Assembly: GCA_041481485.1 (NCBI GenBank)
Contig: JBGPBY010000035.1
Location: 1-23,749 of the forward strand
DNA: 23,749 nucleotides
From: JBGPBY01 sp041481485
GTDB taxonomy: Bacteria > Acidobacteriota > Terriglobia > 20CM-2-55-15
Reading direction: 5' to 3'
The translations under genes and the position numbers were made by a program. Position 1 is the stretch's first letter. Each line of letters opens with the position of its first letter. Below the pieces are notes generated by a model. The model worked only from the letters and a program-made list of their open reading frames with translations. It did not search any database and was not told the DNA's origin. Shown piece by piece: positions 1 to 7,077 of the stretch.

Positions 1-2579
1 GCGCTGATCTGGTTTTCGTACTGGCCGCTCCACTCGATGTAATAGCCGGGCGGCATCGCGACCCGTTGCGCAACCACACGTTTCGCTTCGTCGACAAACC
101 CTCCGACATCCCGGCCCCGGACGTTCATCAGAACGGTTCCGCGTAACAGGCTGTTCTCACTGGTAATCATGGAAGGTCCGACCGCGACTCCAATCTGGGC
201 CACTTCCGCAAGCGGAACCGGAGCGCCATTCGCTCCAGGAACCACAACGTTTCGCAGAGAGCCGATATCTTCCCGAAAATCCCGTGCGTAGCGAACGCGG
301 ACCGGGTACCGTTCACGGCCCTCGACGGTATACGTGACGTTCTTCCCGCCGATCGCCGTCTCAATCACGTCCTGAATGTCGCCGACCGAAGCCCCACGGT
401 GCGCCGCTGCGTCCCGATCAATGCGAATCTCAATATAAGGGGCTCCGGTGATGCGCTCCGCGTAAAGGTCTACGGCTCCTGGGACTTCGTGCAAGACACG
501 TTCGATTTCGGCGGATTTGCCTTCGATGACGTGGAGGTCTTTTCCAAACACCTTCACTCCAACCTGCGTCCGTATGCCGGTGGACAGCATGTCGATCCGA
601 TTTCGAATCGGTTGGGTCCAGATATTGGTCACACCCGGAGTCCGCAGCTTGTCGTCAAGCCGTTGAAGAATGGAATCCTTGGTCGTGCCCTTGGGCCATT
701 CGCCCCGAGGCTTCAGGGTAATAATGGTCTCGCTCATGTTCACGGGAGCGGGATCCGTGGACGTTTCCGCACGGCCAATTTTACCGACGACCATTTTTAC
801 GTCCGGATCTGCAGCGATGATCCGGTCCTGACCGCCCATCAACTCTGTAGCTTTTGTTAATGAAATGCTGGGATCCGTAATGGGCATCCACATGGCCGTT
901 TCCTCGTCCAGTGGCGGCATGAATTCCGAACCTATCGTGGATGCGAGATAGACGGCGAAGCTGAACAGCCCGACGGCGGTCAGTAACGTCATGACTCGAT
1001 GCCGCAACGCGAATCCGAGAACGGGCTGATACAGACCGCGAAGAACCCGCATGACCGGGTTATGCCCTTCCGGATGAAGGCGGCCTCGTATCAAAAACGT
1101 GCATAAAACAGGGACTAGTGTCACCGCGATAATCGTTGAGGCGAGCATCGCGAACGTCTTGGTGAAAGCCAAAGGATGAAAGAGCTTTCCTTCCATCCCG
1201 GTGAGAGCGAAAACGGGAACGAACGCCAGAATGATGATCGCCATTGAAAAGAAGATGGGACGCCCGACAAGCTGCGCCGCCTTGAGGGTAATTTCCTGAA
1301 TCCGGCTCCGGTATTCTCCATGCTCTTCAAATGCTTGTTCGGCGTGACGTAGTACATTTTCCGTCATCACAATTCCCGCATCGACCAGCACCCCGATGGC
1401 GATCGCGATACCCCCCAGCGACATGATGTTGGAGGAGATATCCGCGTACCGCATCAATAGAAATGCAGACAACACTGCCAGCGGAAGAGGGAGCGTCACA
1501 ATGAGAATGCTGCGAAAATGCCAAAGAAACAGCACATGCGCCAGCGTCACCAGAATGATTTCTTCAATCAGAGCGTCCTTCAACGTGTTCACGGCGTGAC
1601 CGATCAATTCGCTGCGATCGTAGAAGGGCACAATCTTCACGCCCTTTGGGAGACCGGATTCCAGTGAAGCGATTTTGGCTTTCACATCTTCGATCACCTG
1701 TCTGGCATTCGCGCCGTAGCGAATCACTACCACTCCGCCAACCGCGTTGACGCCATTCTTGTCCAAAACCCCTCGGCGAAATTCCGGACCAAGTTGAACC
1801 GACGCCACATTGCGAATCGACACGGGCGTGCCGTTTGAGTTGGCAAGAGCGATGCTTTCAATATCAGCTGGCGACTGGATCAGTCCCAGGCCTCGAACGA
1901 GAAATTCCCGGTCGTTGGCTTCCATCACTTTCGCGCCGACGTTGTTATTGCTCCGCTGAATGGCGTCAAAAACAGTCCGGATGGGGATGTTGTAGGCACG
2001 GAGCTTCACTGGATCGACATCGACCTGGTATTGGCGGACAAATCCGCCAATACTGGCGACCTCCGCAACCCCAGGAACCGAGTTCAGTTGGTATCGGATA
2101 AACCAATCCTGCAACGACCGCAACTGAGCCGGATCGTACGGACCATCCACCGTGTACCAGAAGACCTGTCCGACTCCCGTGGCGTCGGGACCGAGAGTCG
2201 GCACAATGCCGGGAGGAAGAAAAGTCGACGCCAGATTCAATCGTTCGAGAACACGCGTGCGTGCGAAGTAAACATCCGTGCTGTCTTCAAAGATGATATT
2301 CACCATCGAGAACCCGAAGGCCGAAGAAGAGCGGACGGTTCGCACACCCGGCAGTCCTTGCAGGTTGACTGTGAGGGGATACGTAATCTGATCTTCCACT
2401 TCCTGCGGACTTCGGCCCGGCCAATCGGTGAAGACAATGACCTGGTTCTCGCTGAGATCTGGAATCGCGTCGATGGGGGTTCGGAGCAATGCCCAGTACC
2501 CCCATCCGGCGAGGAACAGGTAGGCCAGGACAATGAGAAATCGATTCTTCAGCGAGAACTCAATCAGCCGGTTAATCAT
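1..2579 (-). CDS. cusA: CusA-like Cu(I)/Ag(I) RND efflux pump, C-terminus cut by window edge
   Basis: This is the inner-membrane proton-driven pump of a tripartite heavy-metal exporter. The frame is open from the ATG at 2579 to the window edge (859 codons; CusA/CzcA proteins are about 1040 residues, so roughly 180 C-terminal residues are missing). The N-terminus (MINRLIEFSLKNRFLIV, then IDAIPDLSENQVIV) is typical of the heavy-metal RND family. The transmembrane motif VLVDAGIVMTEN carries the proton-relay aspartate. Three methionines, M565 (MWMPITDP), M615 (PVNMSETI) and M664 (RIDMLSTGI), sit in the contexts of E. coli CusA M573, M623 and M672 with the same 50/49 spacing, which argues for monovalent copper or silver rather than Zn/Co/Cd. 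An AAAGGA ribosome site lies 7 nt before the ATG. It is the last visible gene of the operon, 19 nt after the lipoprotein gene. Confidence 0.95.
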   Translation of the reverse strand, partial: MINRLIEFSLKNRFLIVLAYLFLAGWGYWALLRTPIDAIPDLSENQVIVFTDWPGRSPQEVEDQITYPLTVNLQGLPGVRTVRSSSAFGFSMVNIIFEDSTDVYFARTRVLERLNLASTFLPPGIVPTLGPDATGVGQVFWYTVDGPYDPAQLRSLQDWFIRYQLNSVPGVAEVASIGGFVRQYQVDVDPVKLRAYNIPIRTVFDAIQRSNNNVGAKVMEANDREFLVRGLGLIQSPADIESIALANSNGTPVSIRNVASVQLGPEFRRGVLDKNGVNAVGGVVVIRYGANARQVIEDVKAKIASLESGLPKGVKIVPFYDRSELIGHAVNTLKDALIEEIILVTLAHVLFLWHFRSILIVTLPLPLAVLSAFLLMRYADISSNIMSLGGIAIAIGVLVDAGIVMTENVLRHAEQAFEEHGEYRSRIQEITLKAAQLVGRPIFFSMAIIILAFVPVFALTGMEGKLFHPLAFTKTFAMLASTIIAVTLVPVLCTFLIRGRLHPEGHNPVMRVLRGLYQPVLGFALRHRVMTLLTAVGLFSFAVYLASTIGSEFMPPLDEETAMWMPITDPSISLTKATELMGGQDRIIAADPDVKMVVGKIGRAETSTDPAPVNMSETIITLKPRGEWPKGTTKDSILQRLDDKLRTPGVTNIWTQPIRNRIDMLSTGIRTQVGVKVFGKDLHVIEGKSAEIERVLHEVPGAVDLYAERITGAPYIEIRIDRDAAAHRGASVGDIQDVIETAIGGKNVTYTVEGRERYPVRVRYARDFREDIGSLRNVVVPGANGAPVPLAEVAQIGVAVGPSMITSENSLLRGTVLMNVRGRDVGGFVDEAKRVVAQRVAMPPGYYIEWSGQYENQIS

Positions 2580-2598
2580 GTCGGATTCCTTTAAAGCC

Positions 2599-3039
2599 TT
2601 AGTGCGCGTTCAGATGCGTTTGATATTTCGCCAAAACATCGCCACCGCGCCGGGCTTCAACGTCCACCGTCCAATTGCCCGCCATCATGATCTGAACAGG
2701 TCCGGCGTAATCGGATCCTGCCCAGGGAAGATCAGCTGTATTTTTCATTTCAGGCATTTTCATCTCCGGCATTGCGGCCATCGTGAATGTCAGATGGACT
2801 TGCGCATCGCTGACTGGTTTTCCGGTTCCATCCTGAACGGTGACGTGGATGGTGTTCTCCTTGCCGCCGGTTGGGGGATCTGGCTCGACGCGCATGCTGA
2901 TTTTGTGGGTTCCCGTAGCGTTTCCTGCCGGTGCCGCGCTCTGCTCATTGGAAGGTTTGTTCCCGCACCCTGCGAGAGCGATGCCGGTTGCGGCCAGAAT
3001 GACGATGAAAGCGTGACGTGAAAGGTTTTGATAGAACAT
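2599..3039 (-). CDS. Met-rich YtkA/FixH-like periplasmic lipoprotein, probable copper-binding
   Basis: A 146-residue lipoprotein with a signal peptide ending in a lipobox (LAGC, Cys25), a short Ser/Ala linker, then one beta-rich YtkA/FixH-like domain (about residues 45-146). Within it is a methionine cluster M87, M90, M93, M95, M98, followed by M118-M119. The domain aligns without gaps to the C-terminal 102 residues of the neighbouring CusB-like protein; by manual count 66 of 102 positions are identical. It lies between the adaptor and pump genes with an AAGGAG ribosome site 7 nt before the ATG. Position and methionines suggest a periplasmic Cu(I)/Ag(I) carrier playing the role of CusF, although it is not a CusF homologue by sequence. 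Metal binding is inferred, not shown. Confidence 0.85.
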   Translation of the reverse strand: MFYQNLSRHAFIVILAATGIALAGCGNKPSNEQSAAPAGNATGTHKISMRVEPDPPTGGKENTIHVTVQDGTGKPVSDAQVHLTFTMAAMPEMKMPEMKNTADLPWAGSDYAGPVQIMMAGNWTVDVEARRGGDVLAKYQTHLNAH

Positions 3040-3062
3040 GTCGGTCTCCTTTTCAGTTTTGA

Positions 3063-4658
3063 TTAACGTGCATTGACATGGGTCTGAACGGTCGTGAGTA
3101 ATTCACTCCCGCGACGAGCTTCGACGGCAACGTTCCAGCCACCGGCCATCATGATTTGAATCGGTCCGGCGTAATCGGAACCCGTCCATTTCAGCTCGGC
3201 GCCATTCCGCATTTCCGGCATGTTCATTGCCGGCATCGCGGGCATGGTGAAGGTCAAACGGACCTGGGCGTCGCTTACGGGTTTGCCCGCAGCATCGACC
3301 AGAGCGACATGAATCGTGTTTTGTTTCGCGCCTTGTGGTGGATCGGGATCAAACTTGACCGTCATCTTGAAAGCGCTACTCGTTGCTGCGGCCGGAGTTG
3401 CATTTTCAGTAAAGGATTTCGAGCCACCGAACATTCCCGTCAAGCCGCCGGTCAGGCGCGTTTGCGAGTCAATAAGAAATGCGCCATTGGTGACAACTTT
3501 CTCGCCGGCCTTCAGGCCATCCACGATGGGATAACGATCCTTGACCGGCGAGCCCACATGAATATTTCGTCGTTCAAAAACGCCGTTTTCACCAGCGACG
3601 TACACCATCTTGTCCATTCCCGTATCGATGACCGCTGTTTGCGGCACCGTCAGGACACTGCCCATTGGCATTTGAAATGATGTTTGCACGATCATTCCGG
3701 GCCTCAGTCGGGTTCCGGGATTCTCCATCTGGATGCGAACCGGAGTGGTGCGTGCCATCGGGTCCGAGTGAGGGTCAATGAACGTGACGTCCCCGCGTAG
3801 CTTTGTGCCCGGTAACGCTTCGCTCGTCACTTGTGCCGACAAGCCCGGGCGGATTCGCGCAATGTCGGTATCGAAAACATCGGCCATAACCCAGACAGTG
3901 CTGAGATCCGTCAATTCCATCAGCGTGTCACCGGGATTGACATACTGCCCTTCGGTGACCTTACGGGATCGGAGAATTCCCGATGCCGTAGAGTTGACCG
4001 TGATTTGAATGGGCCGAGGAGGAGCAGCACTGGAAGTGCTTGTCACTCCTTCGAGCTGCTCCGGAGTCAGGCCCCAGCGTTCCAGCCGGACGCGGCTTGC
4101 TTCGACTAGAGCATCCGCCTGGGAGATGGCATCAGGACGGGAACTGGCATGGGCGTGCTCCCGGTTCTCCAATGCAAACTTGTATTCTTCAACCGAGGCA
4201 ATGAGGCCCGGGCTGTATGTCGTCGAAAACGGTTCATCTTTCTGTATGGGTTGACCCGTAATCGTGATCGAAGCGACCGGGTCCCCCTTTTGGACCGACT
4301 GTCCGGTGAAGTTGATGAACAGATGATCGATGCGGCCACCAAAACGAGTGCTGACCGTGCTGACTGCGGATTCCGCCTCGGTGACCCGGCCTATCGCAGT
4401 GATTTCGTCGGTCAGAGATTCGCGTCGGAGTTCGGTCGTTTGAATGCCGATCTTTTGTTGCTCCTCCGGAGAGAGTTGAACAGCCGCAGCGCCTTGAGGT
4501 GTCTCTGGGGCTGCAGGTGCACTGGTGGGTGCGGATTGCTGCGCTGTCTCCGGTCCCGCGGAAGTCCGCCTAAGCCAAAAGAACCTGCCGACACCCAATG
4601 CAATCATTAGAACCAATACGATTCCAATGATGGATAGCACCGTCCTCTTGCGTGTCAT
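3063..4658 (-). CDS. cusB: CusB-like membrane fusion adaptor with extra C-terminal YtkA-like domain
   Basis: This is the periplasmic adaptor (HlyD/MFP family) joining the RND pump to the outer-membrane channel. Residues 8-24 form the membrane anchor. A Pro/Ala-rich linker follows to about residue 60, then the barrel-sandwich, helical and beta-barrel parts to about residue 405. Residues 430-531 are an added YtkA/FixH-like domain with a Met cluster (M472, M475, M478, M480, M483, plus M503-M504), paralogous to the next gene downstream. Usual CusB adaptors end near 400 residues, so 531 is long because of this fusion. The N-terminal region has no methionine between M18 and M247, so the N-terminal Met triad used by E. 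coli CusB for metal is absent. The ATG overlaps the stop of the TolC-family gene (ATGA, 4655-4658), which indicates translational coupling. Confidence 0.93.
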   Translation of the reverse strand: MTRKRTVLSIIGIVLVLMIALGVGRFFWLRRTSAGPETAQQSAPTSAPAAPETPQGAAAVQLSPEEQQKIGIQTTELRRESLTDEITAIGRVTEAESAVSTVSTRFGGRIDHLFINFTGQSVQKGDPVASITITGQPIQKDEPFSTTYSPGLIASVEEYKFALENREHAHASSRPDAISQADALVEASRVRLERWGLTPEQLEGVTSTSSAAPPRPIQITVNSTASGILRSRKVTEGQYVNPGDTLMELTDLSTVWVMADVFDTDIARIRPGLSAQVTSEALPGTKLRGDVTFIDPHSDPMARTTPVRIQMENPGTRLRPGMIVQTSFQMPMGSVLTVPQTAVIDTGMDKMVYVAGENGVFERRNIHVGSPVKDRYPIVDGLKAGEKVVTNGAFLIDSQTRLTGGLTGMFGGSKSFTENATPAAATSSAFKMTVKFDPDPPQGAKQNTIHVALVDAAGKPVSDAQVRLTFTMPAMPAMNMPEMRNGAELKWTGSDYAGPIQIMMAGGWNVAVEARRGSELLTTVQTHVNAR

Positions 4659-5890
4659 AACGGCTTCCTTTCACCCGGAACGGACGCGCCAACGGAGCGC
4701 TCCATGTCCGCGAGACTTTGTTCGTAATCCGCCAATGCATTGAAAAGCGCGTATTCCACGTCGATGGACATGCCTTGAGTGTCGAGAACACTGAGAAGGC
4801 TGTTCTGATTTGTTTGGTAGGCCACGGTTGCCGCTTTCGAGACGCTGGCGGTATCCGGGCGAAGTATGTCGCGGTAGAGTTCCACGATCTTGAGTGCCGA
4901 TTGGGCGCGGATCAGAGATTCTCGAATCTCTTTCGAAATTGAGGAGAGCTGTTTTTGGTACTCCGCAAGAATGGCATCGTGCTCTTCTTGCGCCTGTTGA
5001 ATTTCTGAATCGTGTTTGCCGCGATTCAGCCATGGGAGAGTCATGGAAACCTCGCCCATATATCCGTTTCGATTCGAGGATCCGCCAGGCATCAACATGT
5101 ACCCAGCGGTGATCGAATAATCCGGATTCAAACCTTTCCGGGCAAGATCGACCTTGCGTGTTGCCTGCTTCGCCATCAAATCGAGTTGGAGCAACTCCGG
5201 ACGGTTCGCGACAGCAAGTTTCTGGAGCGACTCCTGGCTTGGCAGCATTTCCAGAATTCCGTAGTTCCCTTCCACCTCCAATGGTTGATCGGGCGGCCGC
5301 CCCATCAATGTATTCAATTCCGCCCGCGCGGAATCCGCGTCGCGTTCGAGCATGATTTCGTGCTCCGCAAGCCGGGAATAGGCAACTCCAGCCTTGAGCA
5401 CATCCGACTGCATCGCCTTTCCTGCGGTGTACTGGATTCGCGTGGCTTCAATGGACTGCTGGGCCAGCTGGACTTCATCGTGATGAATGCGGATCTGATC
5501 GTAACTCCGTAGAAGCTGATTGAAGGCCTGATGGGCCATTGCAATCACTTCACGCTTTTTGGCCTCAATCGCCATCGCCTGAATCTCGGTATCATCGGAC
5601 GCGATGAGGAACTGCAGTTCCCGCTTACTCCGTGACGGGATGTTTTCAGTGACCATGAACATGTGCTGTGTCTGATTGAGATTCCAAGGCTGAAGCAGTG
5701 GAGTGCCCCACGCACGATAGGTGAATTGAGGATCGTCGGAAGTCATCGCGTTGCCGAGATGCGCCTCCGCGATACGCTTCTGAGAACTAGCGCTTTGGAT
5801 ATCTGGATTATGTGCCAGCACTTCGGAATCAATTTGTGCCAGCGTCATGGGGTTCGCCGCTAGCAGGGCGAACAATAGAAAGGAATACAT
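4655..5890 (-). CDS. TolC-family outer-membrane efflux channel (CusC/CzcC type)
   Basis: A 411-residue outer-membrane factor. A short signal peptide (MYSFLLFALLAANPMTLA) is followed by two OEP repeats (about residues 20-205 and 210-400) with long amphipathic, Gln/Glu/Ala-rich helices typical of the TolC coiled-coil barrel. Unlike E. coli CusC, no lipobox cysteine is visible after the signal peptide. The start is supported by a strong AGGAGG site 4 nt upstream. Its stop overlaps the start of the CusB-like gene by ATGA. It is the second gene of the copper operon, 56 nt after the Cys-rich gene, and should form the exit duct of the pump encoded downstream. Substrate is assigned from the neighbouring CusA, since this family cannot be assigned a metal on its own. 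Confidence 0.92.
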   Translation of the reverse strand: MYSFLLFALLAANPMTLAQIDSEVLAHNPDIQSASSQKRIAEAHLGNAMTSDDPQFTYRAWGTPLLQPWNLNQTQHMFMVTENIPSRSKRELQFLIASDDTEIQAMAIEAKKREVIAMAHQAFNQLLRSYDQIRIHHDEVQLAQQSIEATRIQYTAGKAMQSDVLKAGVAYSRLAEHEIMLERDADSARAELNTLMGRPPDQPLEVEGNYGILEMLPSQESLQKLAVANRPELLQLDLMAKQATRKVDLARKGLNPDYSITAGYMLMPGGSSNRNGYMGEVSMTLPWLNRGKHDSEIQQAQEEHDAILAEYQKQLSSISKEIRESLIRAQSALKIVELYRDILRPDTASVSKAATVAYQTNQNSLLSVLDTQGMSIDVEYALFNALADYEQSLADMERSVGASVPGERKPL

Positions 5891-5946
5891 GAATCCTCCT
5901 GTTGAACTAACCGCGTAATGGGTGAATTACAAACGAGGAGGAACGA

Positions 5947-6309
5947 TCAGATACGGAGTATGGCGATGGAATTTAGGTGTGGTGACGGCTGAAGGGCGAC
6001 CGAATCAAAACGGTTCTCGTTTCGAGATTCCTGCAATTCATGACCGGTTGGGAACAAAGTACCGAGAACTACTGTTTCAGTGACGAGCGGCTGTGACTTC
6101 GCCTGTGCAATCAGCCGCAATTCGCCATTAGGGGATGAGATCTTGCAGCACGAATGTGGCATTTGGATGTCACCACAATTGGACCCCATTTGACGGCAGC
6201 ATTCGGCCTCGGCAGCAGTTAACATCGCGCCCGGAATCAAGCAGAGCATCGACGGCGCGAGTAGCGACGATACGACAATCAGTCCGATAATGAAATGCGT
6301 TCGATTCAT
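5947..6309 (-). CDS. Small secreted Cys/Met-rich protein heading the copper operon
   Basis: A 120-residue protein of no recognised family. An N-terminal hydrophobic segment (about residues 6-30) looks like a signal peptide, probably cleaved near the AEAE. Directly after it comes a compact block, ECCRQMGSNCGDIQMPHSCC (residues 36-55), holding five cysteines (C37, C38, C45, C54, C55), two methionines and one histidine; the rest is polar and unremarkable. This spacing suits soft-metal binding or disulfides in the periplasm. It is the first gene of the run, on the same strand as the channel, adaptor and pump. A role as copper sensor, buffer or chaperone is inferred from residues and position only. 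The ribosome site is poor (a GGGA only 2 nt from the ATG, or AGGGAA further out). Confidence 0.7.
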   Translation of the reverse strand: MNRTHFIIGLIVVSSLLAPSMLCLIPGAMLTAAEAECCRQMGSNCGDIQMPHSCCKISSPNGELRLIAQAKSQPLVTETVVLGTLFPTGHELQESRNENRFDSVALQPSPHLNSIAILRI

Positions 6310-6332
6310 GGTCCCGTCAGTTCCCTGCTAAG

Positions 6333-6361
6333 TTTCTACAAGGTACCACAGGAGAAGTAAA
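6333..6361 (-). promoter_or_regulatory. Possible sigma70-type promoter of the copper operon
   Basis: On the minus strand TTTACT (6356-6361) and TAGAAA (6333-6338) are separated by 17 nt, matching 4 of 6 bases of each consensus hexamer, 24 nt upstream of the Cys-rich gene. No clear CueR- or CusR-type operator was recognised. This is a weak call based on spacing. Confidence 0.25.
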
Positions 6362-6492
6362 ATTGTTTGTGAGCCCATTCTTTATTCGGTTCCCTCAGTG
6401 AAGCGAGCCTTATATTCAGAGGCGAACCAACGGCGGCGGCGAAAGTCCGCGAAACTCTGAAGACGGGAAACCGATTCTGAACTGGATCGACA

Positions 6493-6514
6493 ATGGGCCC
6501 AAAATGGGCCCAAA
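6493..6514. repeat. Perfect 11-bp tandem repeat containing GGGCCC palindromes
   Basis: The unit ATGGGCCCAAA occurs twice in direct succession (6493-6503 and 6504-6514), each with the self-complementary core TGGGCCCA. It lies about 80 bp before the tRNA fragment at 6595. It could be an arm-type recombinase or regulator binding site, or chance; no protein partner is visible. Confidence 0.6.
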
Positions 6515-6594
6515 ACTTCGGGAAACACCGGTAACATACGACAACAAACGACCTGAAATGATTGAAAACGCAAGAGCTGACAAAGTTTACTAAG

Positions 6595-6637
6595 GCTCAT
6601 AACCCAAAGGTCGGAGGTTCAAATCCTTCCCCCGCAA
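6595..6637 (+). other. 3' fragment of a CAT-anticodon tRNA gene (tRNA-Met-like), putative attachment site
   Basis: The sequence fits tRNA positions 31-73 exactly. The anticodon loop CTCATAA is at 6596-6602 (CAT at 6598-6600), the variable region AGGTC at 6608-6612, the T stem GGAGG/CCTTC around the loop TTCAAAT at 6613-6629, and the acceptor strand CCCCGCA plus discriminator A at 6630-6637. No CCA is encoded. There is no 5' half: the preceding bases do not form a D arm or acceptor strand, and the 5' side of the anticodon stem pairs at only about three of five positions. Such 3' tRNA pieces are the usual trace of a tyrosine-recombinase island, whose far-end att copy duplicates the tRNA 3' end. 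Given its orientation, the island would lie to the left. Confidence 0.7.
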
Positions 6638-7077
6638 TTAGTTAGCCGTTTTTCAGTGTTTAGATCTGTGAGCAAAACCTCCAAATCGTTAGGAAATATT
6701 GATACTCAACCCAACGATTTCAAAAATTCCTCCCGCCACCATCAGCTTCTGATCAAGATTCCAATTAGAATTTCGTAACCATTCCAAGCGGGTAGTTTCC
6801 CATACCAGCGGTTCGCATCCCTTGGCTGGCCTTCTATGAGATTCCTCGGCAGTCTGTTTCGAACATTCTGTGAGCATGTCGAATCGCTGGCAGTTCGAAG
6901 GCTGAAAACCTCCGCCGTTGTGTCTTGAACCCAAAGCAATCTCTGGATGCTTATCAAATGGGAATGTCCCCGAAAGATCGAGTATCCGATTTATATGTAG
7001 CGTACCGAATTCTATGTGGGAGTGTGATCCGCAGGCTCAACGATGTGGCAGCGGAATTCTACGGCCACTGGAAGACA
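6638..7077. other. Gene-poor stretch between tRNA fragment and VWFA-related gene
   Basis: No convincing gene, RNA or terminator was seen. A plus-strand frame from ATG 6925 (MNPKQSLDAYQMGMSPK) stays open to 7254, but it resembles nothing I recognise, has no good ribosome site and runs into the antisense of the VWFA-related gene, so it is not called. The stretch appears more AT-rich than its surroundings, consistent with junction or decayed DNA. Confidence 0.5.

Noticed and set aside
6595..6637. Complete functional tRNA gene
   Set aside because: Only positions 31-73 are present; the acceptor 5' strand and D arm are absent.
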